Assembly: GCA_902761585.1 (NCBI GenBank)
Contig: CACWKX010000001.1
Location: 102,148 to 166,147, forward strand
DNA length: 64,000 nucleotides
Direction: 5' to 3'
DNA from: an uncultured Lachnospiraceae bacterium
Lineage (GTDB): Bacteria; Bacillota; Clostridia; Lachnospirales; Lachnospiraceae
Shown here piece by piece: positions 44,061 through 53,577 of this stretch. The translations under genes were made by a program, and so were the position numbers. The notes beneath the pieces are model-generated. The model searched no databases. It saw only the letters and a list, made by a program, of their open reading frames with translations, and was not told where the DNA came from. Each line of letters opens with the position of its first letter. Position 1 is the stretch's first letter.

Positions 44061-45143
44061 TCACTTGCGGGCGATGTAGCCGAGCGAAACAAGCGTCTCT
44101 GCACAGAGCACCGCGCCGCCGGCAGCTCCCCTCAGGGTATTGTGCGCCAGGCCGATGAACTTCCAGTCATAGACGGTATCCTCTCTCAGCCTGCCGATCG
44201 AGACACCCATCCCCTGCTCATAATCGACATCCAGCGCAACCTGCGGCCGGTTGTCCTCCTCCAGATACTGGATGAACTGCTTCGGCGCAGACGGCAGGTG
44301 ATGCTCCTGCGGGTAGCCGGAGAAATGGACGAGCCGGTCGATCAGCTCCTCTTTCGACGGATGCTTGCGCATCTTCAGGAAAACAGCCGCCGTGTGACCG
44401 TTCAGGACCGGCACGCGGACACACTGACAGGTGATAACCGGTTCCTTTGCCGGGACGATGACGCCATCCTCAAGCCTGCCGAGGATCCGCAGCGGCTCCC
44501 GCTCGCTCTTCTCCTCCTCACCGCCGATGTAAGGAATAATATTCCCGACCATCTCCGGCCAGTCCTTAAAGGTTTTTCCGGCGCCGGAGATCGCCTGGTA
44601 AGTCGTGATGACAGCCTCATAGGGCTCATATTCCTTCCATGCAGCCAGAGCCGGCGCATAGGCCTGAATCGAGCAGTTCGGCTTGACGGCGATGAAGCCT
44701 CTCGTGGTTCCGAGCCGTTTCCTCTGGAAGGGGATCACATCAAAATGGCTGAGATTGATCTCCGGGATGACCATCGGGACATCCGGTGTCCAGCGGTGCG
44801 CGCTGTTGTTGGAAACAACAGGTGTTTCCGTCTTTGCATACGCCTCCTCGATCTTCCGGATCTCATCCTTCGTCATATCGACTGCCGAAAAGACCATATC
44901 GACCTGCCCTGCGACAGCCTCGACATCCGAAACATTCATGACCTTCATGTTCCGGACAGTCTCCGGCATCGGCGTATCCATCTTCCATCTTCCGCCGACT
45001 GCCTCCTCATATGTTTTGCCTGCGCTTCTTGCAGAAGCCGCGAGGACTTCGATCTGGAAATACGGATGATCTGAAAGAAGCGTTACGAAGCGCTGCCCGA
45101 CCATGCCGGTTGCTCCGAGAATTCCAACCCTGAGTTTTTCCAT
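44061..45143 (-). CDS. asd: Aspartate-semialdehyde dehydrogenase
   Basis: A 360-residue NADPH-dependent enzyme that converts aspartyl phosphate to the semialdehyde, feeding lysine, threonine, methionine and peptidoglycan synthesis. It has VGILGATGMVGQRF near residue 5, SNNSAHRW, the catalytic Cys in VKPNCSIQAYAPAL near 150 and SIGRLREDTVYDWKFIGLAHNTLRGAAGG, which matches the branch shared with archaea and fungi. The third of three clustered ATGs (MEKLRVG) is preferred because GGAG lies 6 bases before it. A strong promoter lies upstream. Confidence 0.94.
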   Translation of the reverse strand: MEKLRVGILGATGMVGQRFVTLLSDHPYFQIEVLAASARSAGKTYEEAVGGRWKMDTPMPETVRNMKVMNVSDVEAVAGQVDMVFSAVDMTKDEIRKIEEAYAKTETPVVSNNSAHRWTPDVPMVIPEINLSHFDVIPFQRKRLGTTRGFIAVKPNCSIQAYAPALAAWKEYEPYEAVITTYQAISGAGKTFKDWPEMVGNIIPYIGGEEEKSEREPLRILGRLEDGVIVPAKEPVITCQCVRVPVLNGHTAAVFLKMRKHPSKEELIDRLVHFSGYPQEHHLPSAPKQFIQYLEEDNRPQVALDVDYEQGMGVSIGRLREDTVYDWKFIGLAHNTLRGAAGGAVLCAETLVSLGYIARK

Positions 45144-45205
45144 CTTCATCTCCATTCTGCCGCCCCTGGGCAGCATTATATCTTTTCTTCCAAACGGTTT
45201 TTAAA

Positions 45206-45234
45206 ACTCTAAACCGAATTGTTCATGCTGTCAA
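45206..45234 (-). promoter_or_regulatory. Promoter of asd
   Basis: Perfect -35 TTGACA (45229-45234), 17-base spacer and -10 TAGAGT (45206-45211) on the minus strand, about 60 bases before the asd start. Confidence 0.7.
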
Positions 45235-45293
45235 GGCTGAGGAACGGTGCGCACTTCGCAGTGTGTCCGCCGAAGAGATCAGCCGACCACCCG

Positions 45294-46694
45294 TCAGTCT
45301 TCCAGGCTGCCGTCCGTCTCCTCTGAGAGATACGCACGGCAGGCAGCAATCTCCCTGTCCATCGAGCGGGCAGACGGCGCACCCTCTGTCAGACGCTTTT
45401 CCACGCAGGTTCTCAGACTGATGGCCTCATAGATGTCCGCGTCAAACCGGTCAGAGAACTGTCTGAATTCCTCCAGGGACAGGTCGTCCAGCGCCTTTTT
45501 ATGATCGATGCAGTACAGGACCATCCGACCGATGATCCCGTGCGCATCGCGGAACGGCACCCCTTTCTCCACCAGATAGTCTGCTGCATCCGTTGCATTT
45601 GTAAATCCATGCTTTGCGGAAGCTTCCATCACGTCCGGTCGGAACTGACAGGTGCGGATCATGTCGTCGAACAGCGGAATCTCGATCTTCAGCGTATCAA
45701 CCGCGTCAAAGGTCAGCTCCTTGTCCTCCTGCATGTCCTTGTCATATGCCAGCGGGATGCCCTTCATGGTTGTCAGGAGGGAGACAAGGGCGGCATAAAC
45801 GCGTCCAGTCTTCCCGCGGACGAGCTCCGCGATGTCCGGATTCTTTTTCTGCGGCATAATCGACGAGCCTGTAGAATAGGCGTCGTCCAGCTCTACAAAG
45901 CGGTACTCGTTGCTGTTCCAGATGATGATTTCCTCAGAGAACCGGGACAGGTGCATCTGGCAGATTGCCAGCGCATCCAGAAACTCGATCAGGTAATCTC
46001 TGTCAGACACGCCGTCCATCGAGTTCCGGCAGGGGCCGTCAAAGCCAAGCTCTCTGGCCGTGAAGTTCCGGTCAAGCGGATAGGTCGTACCGGCCAGTGC
46101 GCCGGAGCCAAGCGGACACAGATCCATCCGCTCCCGGATGTCCGAAAGCCGCTCGCGGTCACGGCGGAACATCTCGAAGTAGGCTGCCATGTGATGGGCA
46201 AGCGTGACCGGCTGCGCCTTCTGGAGGTGCGTGAATCCCGGCATGAAGGTCTCCTTGTTTTTCTCCATCACGGAGAGCAGCGTCTGCAGAAAATGTCTGA
46301 GCAGTCCGCTGATTTCCCCGATTTCGTCCCGGATGTACATCTTCATATCCAGGGCAACCTGGTCATTCCGGGAGCGCCCTGTGTGCAGCTTCTTTCCGGC
46401 GTCCCCGATCCGGTCAATCAGGTTTGCCTCCACAAAGCTGTGAATATCCTCATAAACATCCGAGAATGCGAGCCTGCCGTTTTCAATGTCCTCCAGAATG
46501 CCGGAGAGCCCGTCCACGATCTGCCTCATCTCGTCGTCTGTCAGGATGCCCTGCTTTCCAAGCATCGTGGCGTGAACGATGCTGCCCCGGATATCCTGCC
46601 TGTAGAGTCTTCTGTCATATGGAAGGGAATCATTGAATTTCTTTACAAGATCATCCTGCTGTTTTGTGAATCTTCCGCCCCAAAGCTGTGCCAT
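45294..46694 (-). CDS. argH: Argininosuccinate lyase
   Basis: A 466-residue enzyme that splits argininosuccinate into arginine and fumarate. It begins MAQLWGGRFTKQQDD, has HTGRSRNDQVALDMKMY near residue 107, TGYQHLQ-like GFTHLQKAQPVTLAHH near 157 and the superfamily signature GSSIMPQKKNPD near 278. AAGGAG precedes the ATG. It follows queH by 15 bases; argG is not in the window. Confidence 0.97.
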   Translation of the reverse strand: MAQLWGGRFTKQQDDLVKKFNDSLPYDRRLYRQDIRGSIVHATMLGKQGILTDDEMRQIVDGLSGILEDIENGRLAFSDVYEDIHSFVEANLIDRIGDAGKKLHTGRSRNDQVALDMKMYIRDEIGEISGLLRHFLQTLLSVMEKNKETFMPGFTHLQKAQPVTLAHHMAAYFEMFRRDRERLSDIRERMDLCPLGSGALAGTTYPLDRNFTARELGFDGPCRNSMDGVSDRDYLIEFLDALAICQMHLSRFSEEIIIWNSNEYRFVELDDAYSTGSSIMPQKKNPDIAELVRGKTGRVYAALVSLLTTMKGIPLAYDKDMQEDKELTFDAVDTLKIEIPLFDDMIRTCQFRPDVMEASAKHGFTNATDAADYLVEKGVPFRDAHGIIGRMVLYCIDHKKALDDLSLEEFRQFSDRFDADIYEAISLRTCVEKRLTEGAPSARSMDREIAACRAYLSEETDGSLED

Positions 46695-46709
46695 TGCGCT
46701 GCTCCTTTC

Positions 46710-47363
46710 TCAGACGCCTGCCTGTCTTTTTTCCCGCTCACGCTGTGCCTTCGAATAGACACAGCCGCAGAAATCCTGCCTGTACAGCTGGTGTTCCTGC
46801 GACAGCTGTACAGACCGCAGATAGCCATTTTTCTTTTTAAAATCGGACGGCAGGTGCCGGACACCGTATTCTTTCTCCAGTTCCTGCCCGATCTCGTTGA
46901 TCTTCTCCGCGTTTTTCAGCGGAGAGATGGAAAGCGTTGTCGTGAAATAATCGTAGCCACCCGCAGCCGCAAGCTTCGCTGCCTCCTCCATCCGGAGTCT
47001 GTAGCAGATGAAGCACCGCTCTCCTCCCTCCGGAAGAGACTCCAGCCCTTTCACCGCACGGTGAAAGATGGAGGGGTCATACCAGCCCGGAAGGAAATCA
47101 ATCGGATAACGCGGATTCATTTCAGAAATGAGACGCATCAGCTCTTCTTCCCGGAAGCGGTACTCTTCCTTCGGCTCGATATTCGGATTGTAGAAGAAGT
47201 CCGTAATCTGAAAATAATCGCTCAGGTATTCAAGGACATAGCTTGAACACGGAGCGCAGCAGCTGTGAAGAAAGAGCCTCGGCGGCTTTCTCCCGGCTTC
47301 ATTGTCTGCTTCAATGTGCTTCAGCAGGGCGTCCAGCTGCTTCTGGTAATTGATCCTGTTCAT
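46710..47363 (-). CDS. queH: Epoxyqueuosine reductase QueH
   Basis: A 217-residue member of the former DUF208 family, the non-cobalamin enzyme for the last step of queuosine synthesis in tRNA. Cysteines for metal and cluster binding are in LFLHSCCAPCSSYVLEYL near residue 32, GERCFICYRLRMEEAA near 114 and DFCGCVYSK near 200. queA, the preceding step, is in this window at 61640. It is 3 bases after dut and 15 before argH. Confidence 0.93.
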   Translation of the reverse strand: MNRINYQKQLDALLKHIEADNEAGRKPPRLFLHSCCAPCSSYVLEYLSDYFQITDFFYNPNIEPKEEYRFREEELMRLISEMNPRYPIDFLPGWYDPSIFHRAVKGLESLPEGGERCFICYRLRMEEAAKLAAAGGYDYFTTTLSISPLKNAEKINEIGQELEKEYGVRHLPSDFKKKNGYLRSVQLSQEHQLYRQDFCGCVYSKAQREREKRQAGV

Positions 47364-47366
47364 CTC

Positions 47367-47807
47367 TCAAGCCTTCCCGGTGTGGCCGAATCCGCCGTCT
47401 CCGCGGCCTGTCTCATCGAGCGTCTCGGCTTCCTCAAATTCAGGCGCAAGATACGGAAGAATCAGAAGCTGCGCGATGCGCTCTCCCCGCTCGATGACCC
47501 GGCTCTGGGACGAGTCGTTGTAGAGGGCTACCTTGACCTCTCCCCTGTAGTCGGAATCAACGACGCCGACACAGTTCGACGGCCGCAGCCCTTCCTTCAC
47601 CGAGAGCCCGGAGCGTGCAAAGATTCCGCCGAAATAACCGGACGGAACGGCCATCGAAAGACCTGTCCCGATCAGCTTTGTCTCGCCCGGCGCCAGCTCA
47701 ATGCGTTCCTCATCCATGCAGGCGCGAAGATCCGCCCCCGCAGCCTCCGCGGAACCGCGCGCCGGAAGAACAGCGTCCTCCCTGAGTTTTCTGACTGCAA
47801 TCCTCAT
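47367..47807 (-). CDS. dut: dUTP diphosphatase
   Basis: A 146-residue trimeric dUTPase that protects DNA from uracil. All family motifs are visible: AGADLRAC (motif 1), FARSGLSVKEG (2), GVVDSDYRGEVKVALYN (3), RGERIAQLLILPY (4) and GRGDGGFGHTG (5). The start MRIAVRKL has GGGAG 8 bases upstream; the in-frame extension of 50 residues to 47957 is not conserved-looking and is rejected. The 155 bases to the next upstream gene show no clear promoter. Confidence 0.95.
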   Translation of the reverse strand: MRIAVRKLREDAVLPARGSAEAAGADLRACMDEERIELAPGETKLIGTGLSMAVPSGYFGGIFARSGLSVKEGLRPSNCVGVVDSDYRGEVKVALYNDSSQSRVIERGERIAQLLILPYLAPEFEEAETLDETGRGDGGFGHTGKA

Positions 47808-47962
47808 ATCCATTTCTCCCAAATTTTCTGCCAGATCCTTTTTCACAGTCCTCCTGCCTTTTGCCATGCACAGGAAAGGACTGCAAACATGCTGTGACAT
47901 CTTTTCGTTCATAGAGCTGCCTTTAGCTGCTTTGCCCTTCAAAGGGAAGGACTGCATGGCTC

Positions 47963-48826
47963 TTATGCGGACAGGCGTTTTTCAAACTCGCCAAACACAC
48001 TTGTCCTGGGGTTGCTGAAGATAAACGCGGCAGGGTCGATTGTCTCCGCCTCTTTTTCAAGAAGCCCCAGCTCATATTCGGAGAGAACCGCTATGACAAC
48101 CTTGCAGGGCTTCCCCGACCAGGCGCCCTTCGCGTCGATCACCGTAGCACCGCGATCCAGCTTCACATTGATGAACTGTATGAATGCCTCATACTGTTCC
48201 GAGATGACGTTGACCGTCACCAGGTTGTTCTGCTTGTGATAGCGGTCAATCATAATGGAGGAAAATGCCTCCGCCACCAGACTGTAAACAGCTGTCTGAA
48301 GCGAATACCGCAGACCCGCAACCAGATAAACGCAGGCGTTGACAGCCAGATTGACGCGGCCCACCGACAGCTTCCGGTATTTTTCCGTGAGCATCATCCC
48401 GAGCAGGTCCGTCCCGCCGGAAGAGCCGAAGCCCCGGAACGTAATCGAGGTACCGATCCCCTCCAGGCACCCTCCGACCACTGCCATCGCAAAGACATTG
48501 TCGAGTACCATGTGATCCGGAATCGGAATAAAATTCATGAACAGTGTTTCCACAAGGACAATCAGGAATGTGAACGCAATCGAGGCTTTCCCAAGGATCT
48601 TCAGCCCGATCAGAAAGAGCGGAACATCCAGGCAGAAATACACAATCGGCTGCAGATTCATCCGGATATGGAAGACAGACGCAAGCCCGCCGGCCACCAG
48701 CTGGGAGATCCCGACAAACCCACTGGAATACATATGAGCCGGGACGATGAATGTATTGAACGCGATGCAGTAGATGAGCGAGCCCATCAGACAAAGCATC
48801 AGATTTTTCGGAGTCAGATGTTTCAT
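47963..48826 (-). CDS. YitT-family membrane protein (DUF161/DUF2179)
   Basis: A 287-residue protein with about five to six membrane helices in the first 190 residues (LMLCLMGSLIYCIAFNTFIVP; GFVGISQLVAGGLASVF; GGTDLLGMML) and a soluble C-terminal DUF2179 domain (VTVNVISEQYEAFIQFINVKLDRGATVIDAKGAWSG). The family is widespread in Firmicutes with no settled function. The ribosome site is weak. A promoter overlaps the stop of the TetR gene. Confidence 0.88.
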   Translation of the reverse strand: MKHLTPKNLMLCLMGSLIYCIAFNTFIVPAHMYSSGFVGISQLVAGGLASVFHIRMNLQPIVYFCLDVPLFLIGLKILGKASIAFTFLIVLVETLFMNFIPIPDHMVLDNVFAMAVVGGCLEGIGTSITFRGFGSSGGTDLLGMMLTEKYRKLSVGRVNLAVNACVYLVAGLRYSLQTAVYSLVAEAFSSIMIDRYHKQNNLVTVNVISEQYEAFIQFINVKLDRGATVIDAKGAWSGKPCKVVIAVLSEYELGLLEKEAETIDPAAFIFSNPRTSVFGEFEKRLSA

Positions 48827-48905
48827 ATTATCAGAACCTGGTTTTCATGATGCACTGGAAATCAGCAGCGGCGCAGGGGGGCGCCGAATGCATTGTATCC
48901 CGCCC

Positions 48906-48935
48906 ATCTTAACGCAGATGCCCTTCCCCGGTCAA
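48906..48935 (-). promoter_or_regulatory. Promoter candidate of the YitT-family gene
   Basis: -35 TTGACC (48930-48935), 18-base spacer and -10 TAAGAT (48906-48911), overlapping the end of the TetR-family gene. Confidence 0.45.
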
Positions 48936-49525
48936 CACGGGAGATCGGGCTGCGGATTCTGCAGAATATGCTGCACGCCAGTAAATGCGATCTTTGACAC
49001 GCTGTTTGAAAGCTCCTCCAGGGAGCAGGGAATCTTCCCCTGCATCCAGTCTCGGTAAGCGGCGCCCGCCCCGCCGACAAAGAACCGCACCTGGATGCGG
49101 AGATCACTCACCGGAAGGGAGGAATGCCTCGCATAGATCTCGGTCAGGACATCGACCGCCGTGTCCTGCGCTGTATTCCAGAAGAAATCAAGGTCCGGAC
49201 TGCAGGTCACCATCTTCAGAAAATCAAGATTCTCGGAGACGAGCGAGACAGCTTCCCTCGTGAAAATCTGTCTGTCAAATTTCAGCAGGAAAAAGCTTCT
49301 GAGCGTCAGACGCTTCAGAATGTCCTTTGTCTTTGCCTCCGTAAACTCGCGGATCAGATCCTGGACAGACGTATAGTGGAGGTAAAAGGTTTTCCGGTCA
49401 ATGTCCGCCGCGCGCGTGATCTCCGCAACTGTGATCTTCTCTGTTCTCTTTTTCTCCAGAAGCCTGAAGTACGCCTCCTGGATGGCTTTTTTTGTCTTTC
49501 TGACTCTTCTGTCTGTCTGAATCAT
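48932..49525 (-). CDS. TetR/AcrR-family transcriptional regulator
   Basis: A 197-residue protein with an N-terminal helix-turn-helix (RKTKKAIQEAYFRLLEKKRTEKITVAEITRAADIDRKTFYLHYTS, residues ~8-55) and an unrecognised ligand domain that resembles the TetR_C group of DhaS-type regulators. The ATG at MIQTDRR follows GGGAGAA; the reading 34 codons further upstream crosses the palindrome in the intergenic region and is rejected. It is divergent from the permease gene, which is the likely target. Confidence 0.85.
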   Translation of the reverse strand: MIQTDRRVRKTKKAIQEAYFRLLEKKRTEKITVAEITRAADIDRKTFYLHYTSVQDLIREFTEAKTKDILKRLTLRSFFLLKFDRQIFTREAVSLVSENLDFLKMVTCSPDLDFFWNTAQDTAVDVLTEIYARHSSLPVSDLRIQVRFFVGGAGAAYRDWMQGKIPCSLEELSNSVSKIAFTGVQHILQNPQPDLPC

Positions 49526-49621
49526 GCTGTCTGCTTCTCCCCAGTTTGCCTGAATCTGTGGAATAAATCCCGCCTTCGGAATTTCTGACCATTGAAAGGA
49601 TGCTCTCATGCGTGAATAATA

Positions 49622-49633
49622 CCACATGTGTGG
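49622..49633. promoter_or_regulatory. Palindromic operator candidate between TetR and permease genes
   Basis: CCACA-TG-TGTGG, flanked by AATA and ATATT. On the minus strand it lies in the spacer of a TATTAT -10 box for the TetR gene, and it is 49 bases upstream of the permease start, a layout typical for autoregulated divergent pairs. Confidence 0.45.
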
Positions 49634-49682
49634 ATATTTGCACAGTGATCCAGTCTGATATGATCAGGGGAGGGTGAAGCAT

Positions 49683-51431
49683 ATGAAGACAGCTCAGATC
49701 GTCTACATTCTGGCCGCGTCAGCGCCGTTTCTGGCCGCGCTGATCCTGATGGCCTTTTTCAATTTCTCATCCGGGAAGGCACTTGTGATTTCTTATCTGA
49801 TGTCTGTCTTTTCGGCGCTTTTTCTATGGAAGATGGACATTGCAGGTGTCGCTTCCGCAAGCCTGTACGGCGGACTGAAGGCCCTTGATCTTCTGCTGAT
49901 CATCGGCGGAGCGATCCTCCTGCTCAATGCGCTCAGGGAAACCGGCCTGATGGCCGTCATCTCCAGTGTCTTTCAGCGGATCAGTCCGGACAGGCGGGTG
50001 CAGGCGCTGATCATCGGGTATCTGTTCGGCGCCTTCATCGAGGGAGCGGCCGGCTACGGCACACCGGCTGCAATTGCCGCGCCTCTTCTCGTCGGTCTGG
50101 GATTCCCTCCTGTTGCAGCCTGCTCGGTCGCGCTCATTTCCAACAGCACTCCTGTTCCATTCGCCGCGGCGGGGACCCCCATGAACAGCGTGATGATGAA
50201 TCTGGAGGCGCAGCTGCGTCAGAACGGCGGCTCGGTCGCGCTGATGGCACACCAGACGACGATGAAGACTGTACTCTACCTCGGCGCATCCGGCATCCTG
50301 GTCCCGGTGATGGTTGTCGCCGTTCTTGTACTGTCCTGTTCCAGACACAGGAGGCTGGCCTCCATTCTGGAAATGCTTCCATTCTGCGTCTTTTCCGGGC
50401 TTGTGTTTATCATTCCCTACATGCTGCTCGGCTGGTTTGCCGGGCCTGAATTCTGCTCGATTGCAGCCGGCGCGTTCGGAATGGCAGCCGCAGCCCTGGC
50501 AGCCCGCAGACACTTCCTGACGCCTCTGTATGTGTGGACGTTCGAAGAGAGCGAGCCTGCGGAAAAAACGGCTTCCAGCGCTCGCTGTACACGTTCCGTC
50601 CAGCCAGGTCTGCAGAGGACAGCGCGTCTGATCGGCCACCCAGACCTTCAGAGGACAGCGCGTCTGACCGGCCACCCAGGCCTTCAGAAAACAGAACACC
50701 TGACCATCCGGAAGGCTTTCCTCGCCTGGCTGCCGTACATGGTGATTGGTGCTGCCCTCCTCCTGACGCGGATTCCGGCCTTCGGTCTTCGGAAGCTGCT
50801 CTCCTCTTTCGCTTTTACAATACGCCATGTTGGCGGAAACGCAGATCTGGACTATCGGTTCGCCCCGCTTTATAACCCCGGCATCTTTCCGTTTTTCGCG
50901 ACTGCCCTGGGGACAATCTTCGCCTGCCGGAGAAAGCTGACAAGGTCTGCCACTGCCCGCATCTTCTCAGGTACCGGAAGACAGCTTTTGAAAATTGCGG
51001 TGCCGCTTGTCTGCGGGATGTCGATGGTCCAGATTATGACCGGATCCTCGGACAACGCAGCAGGGCTTCCCGGAATGCTGACCCTGATCTCGCAGACACT
51101 TGTGAATCTGTTCGGAACGGCCTTTCCGATGCTGTCTCCGGTGCTTGGCGTTATCGGGGCATTTGTTTCCGGCTCCTGCACAGTTTCCGGCATTCTGTTC
51201 GGACCGCTTCAGTATGAAACGGCGCTGGCCCTGAAGCTTTCAGCATCCTCGATCCTTGGTCTTCAGATGGCCGGCGGAGCGATCGGGAATATGATCTGCA
51301 TCCACAATGTTGTGGCTGTCTCCTCCACAGCTGGCGTGACCGGAAAAGAAGGAGCGATCATCCGGAAAAACCTTCTGCCCTGCGCGGTCTACACCGCTGC
51401 CGTTCTGCTTGTCTACGTCCTGCTGTCCTGA
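49683..51431 (+). CDS. L-lactate permease-family (LctP) transporter with repeat insertion
   Basis: A 582-residue membrane protein with about 12 or more hydrophobic segments, of the lactate permease family. Diagnostic parts are [26 protein letters not shown] near residue 120, and [17 protein letters not shown] and [21 protein letters not shown] near the end. A hydrophilic insertion around residues 290-345 contains a 12-residue unit ([12 protein letters not shown]) repeated twice with a partial third copy. ATG at 49683 has GGAGGG 8 bases upstream; the GTG three codons earlier sits on the ribosome site. The transported acid is inferred from family only. Confidence 0.86.
   Translation: MKTAQIVYILAASAPFLAALILMAFFNFSSGKALVISYLMSVFSALFLWKMDIAGVASASLYGGLKALDLLLIIGGAILLLNALRETGLMAVISSVFQRISPDRRVQALIIGYLFGAFIEGAAGYGTPAAIAAPLLVGLGFPPVAACSVALISNSTPVPFAAAGTPMNSVMMNLEAQLRQNGGSVALMAHQTTMKTVLYLGASGILVPVMVVAVLVLSCSRHRRLASILEMLPFCVFSGLVFIIPYMLLGWFAGPEFCSIAAGAFGMAAAALAARRHFLTPLYVWTFEESEPAEKTASSARCTRSVQPGLQRTARLIGHPDLQRTARLTGHPGLQKTEHLTIRKAFLAWLPYMVIGAALLLTRIPAFGLRKLLSSFAFTIRHVGGNADLDYRFAPLYNPGIFPFFATALGTIFACRRKLTRSATARIFSGTGRQLLKIAVPLVCGMSMVQIMTGSSDNAAGLPGMLTLISQTLVNLFGTAFPMLSPVLGVIGAFVSGSCTVSGILFGPLQYETALALKLSASSILGLQMAGGAIGNMICIHNVVAVSSTAGVTGKEGAIIRKNLLPCAVYTAAVLLVYVLLS
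50610..50702 (+). repeat. In-frame 36-bp tandem repeat inside the permease gene
   Basis: Units start at 50610 and 50646, with a diverged partial copy from 50682. Each begins CTGCAGAGGACAGCGCG or CTTCAGAGGACAGCGCG. The reading frame is kept. Confidence 0.85.
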
Positions 51432-51502
51432 TCAGACTTCTCTTTTACATAATAATTTGTGTGATTCTGACATATTTTTATTCGTGCATCCTTTCTGTAT
51501 GG

Positions 51503-51530
51503 TTGATTCTGTTTATAAGTATGCTATAAT
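51503..51530 (+). promoter_or_regulatory. Promoter of deoD
   Basis: -35 TTGATT (51503-51508), 16-base spacer and a perfect extended -10 TGCTATAAT ending at 51530. About 44 bases before the deoD start. Confidence 0.75.
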
Positions 51531-51574
51531 TTAAACAACTTTACCAATAACATTCACAAAGGAGGCATGATTGT

Positions 51575-52282
51575 ATGTCTACTCCCCACAATAGTGCTGC
51601 ACCTGGTGATATCGCCGAGTCGATTCTGCTCCCAGGCGATCCGCTCCGGGCAAAGTACATCGCAGATCATTTTCTGGAGAGCCCGGTTCAGTTCAATGCT
51701 GTGCGCAATATTCTGGGCTATACCGGCACATTCGAAGGGAAAAAGGTTTCCGTCATGGCAACCGGGATGGGCATCCCGTCGATCGGAATCTACACCTACG
51801 AGCTGATTCATTTCTACGGTGTGAAGAACCTCATCCGGATCGGCTCCTGCGGCGCGATGCAGCCGGACCTGAAGCTCGGCGACATCGTGATGGCGGAGGG
51901 GGCCTGCACGGACAGCAACTATGGCGCGCATTTCAACCTGCCGACTCAGTTCTGCGCGGTGGCATCTTTCCCGCTTCTGAGGCGGGCCGTCGAGGTTGCG
52001 GATGAGGAAAAGGTCCGGTATCAGGTCGGTCTGGTCAATTCCACCGATGTCTTTTATCGGAAGAATGATCCGTGGAAGGCGATGGCGGAGATGGGTGTTC
52101 TGGCCAGCGAAATGGAAAGCTATGCCCTCTACTGCAATGCTGCAGAGGGACATGCGAATGCCCTGGCGATGTTCACCGTTTCCGACTCCATGGTGACCGG
52201 TGAATCGATGTCCGCCCAGGACAGACAGACAAGTTTCCGGGATATGATGAAGGTCGCGCTGAGAACAGCCGTATCTGTATGA
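51575..52282 (+). CDS. deoD: Purine-nucleoside phosphorylase, DeoD type
   Basis: A 235-residue hexameric-type phosphorylase that splits purine nucleosides into base and (deoxy)ribose 1-phosphate. It shows ILLPGDPLRAKYIADHFL near residue 17, ATGMGIPSIGIYTYEL near 62, IRIGSCGAMQ near 88, ASEMESYALYCNA near 178 and VSDSMVTGE. AAAGGAGG precedes the ATG. It is followed by the BMP importer, suggesting import coupled to breakdown. Confidence 0.97.
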   Translation: MSTPHNSAAPGDIAESILLPGDPLRAKYIADHFLESPVQFNAVRNILGYTGTFEGKKVSVMATGMGIPSIGIYTYELIHFYGVKNLIRIGSCGAMQPDLKLGDIVMAEGACTDSNYGAHFNLPTQFCAVASFPLLRRAVEVADEEKVRYQVGLVNSTDVFYRKNDPWKAMAEMGVLASEMESYALYCNAAEGHANALAMFTVSDSMVTGESMSAQDRQTSFRDMMKVALRTAVSV

Positions 52283-52464
52283 GCCCCGGCCCCACTGATA
52301 AGCCGTGCCGGCGTGAATATTCCGCATGGACGCTCCTGCCGGCTGTGTCTTATACAAGCTGTACCGCTTCTTTCTAAGAAGAGGCGGCGTCCCATCATGT
52401 ACTGTCCCGCCTGACAGGCGGTGCACACACAGTTTCGTCTCATATATATAAAGGAGGAACGGAT

Positions 52465-53577
52465 ATGAGAAAAGTAAACAAAGTATGGTTGGCAGCGGTT
52501 CTCGGAGGAACGCTTGCGGTCACTTCCGCAGCGGCTGCCTTCGCCGGCGAGACCGAGGCATCCACAGAATCTTCGACAGAGGCAACGGCTGACTTTACCG
52601 GTTCCGGAAAAGTCGCATATGTCTGCACAGGACTCGGCGACATGTCCTTCAATGACTCCGGCGAGGTCGGCATGAATGTCCTCCGTGCAGCGGGCTACGA
52701 TGTCAATACCATCGAGACCGGCGAGGATGCCTCCACCTACGACCAGCTGATCCAGAATGCTCTGGAAGACGGATGCGACTACATGGTTGTCTCCTCCACC
52801 TATCAGGATAATGTCGAGGCGATCGCGGATCAGTACCCGGATACCAAGTTCATCCTCTTCGATATCAACTCCGATTCCGAGGTTGCGGCGGACAATATGC
52901 TTTACATCTACTTCAAGCAGAATGAGTCCTCCTATCTGGGCGGAATCGTTGCAGCCGGCCTCTCCAAGACGGGTGCGATCGGTGCTGTCGGCGGTGTCGA
53001 GAACCCGGTCATCAAGGATTTCATCACCGGATACATCGATGGCGCGCAGGCGCAGAACCCGGATATCAAGGTCTCGACCGCATGGGTCGGCGACTGGTCC
53101 AACTCCGCAAAGATGAAGGAGCTGTGCGAAACCCAGAACTCTGCAAAGGGCGTTGATGTCTTCTTCCCGATCGCAGGCGGCGCAGGAACCGGTGCCTTCG
53201 AGGCAGCAAATGAAGTCGGCGACATCTGGACTCTCGGTGTAGACTCCGACCAGTACAAGGCATTTGAGAAGGATAACCCGGACTACGCGAATGTCATCGC
53301 GACCTCTGTCACAAAGGAAGTCGGCACCATGCTGGTCAATGTATTCAAGAACATCGATGACGCAAAGTGGGGTACCCTTGAGGCGATGGGCGTCAAGGAA
53401 GGCGCTGTCGGCGTTGCGGACAATGACTACTATGAGAAGGTTGTTCCGCAGGATATCAGGGACGCGGTCAAGAAGGCTGAGGCAGGCATCGCGGACGGCA
53501 GCATCACACCGAAGTCCTACTTCGACTTTGCTTCCGATGACGAGTATCAGGCTCTGATCGATTCCGTCAATCCATAA
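52465..53577 (+). CDS. BMP-family (nucleoside-binding) ABC transporter substrate-binding protein
   Basis: A 370-residue exported protein of the Bmp/PnrA family. A signal peptide (about residues 1-28, ending AAAFA-GETEA) is followed by a Thr/Ser/Glu linker and the binding domain: KVAYVCTGLGDMSFNDSGEVG, VVSSTYQDNVEAIADQYPDTKF, YLGGIVAAGLSKTG, DVFFPIAGGAGTGAFEAA and LGVDSDQY. No cysteine is present in the signal region, so it is not a lipoprotein by sequence, unlike most Gram-positive homologues. AAGGAGG lies before the ATG. The gap from deoD (182 bases) has several short GC stems but no certain promoter. Confidence 0.93.
   Translation: MRKVNKVWLAAVLGGTLAVTSAAAAFAGETEASTESSTEATADFTGSGKVAYVCTGLGDMSFNDSGEVGMNVLRAAGYDVNTIETGEDASTYDQLIQNALEDGCDYMVVSSTYQDNVEAIADQYPDTKFILFDINSDSEVAADNMLYIYFKQNESSYLGGIVAAGLSKTGAIGAVGGVENPVIKDFITGYIDGAQAQNPDIKVSTAWVGDWSNSAKMKELCETQNSAKGVDVFFPIAGGAGTGAFEAANEVGDIWTLGVDSDQYKAFEKDNPDYANVIATSVTKEVGTMLVNVFKNIDDAKWGTLEAMGVKEGAVGVADNDYYEKVVPQDIRDAVKKAEAGIADGSITPKSYFDFASDDEYQALIDSVNP

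Noticed and set aside
45501..47246. Open frame of 581 codons on the plus strand opposite argH and queH
   Set aside because: It overlaps two well-supported genes and has no family resemblance.
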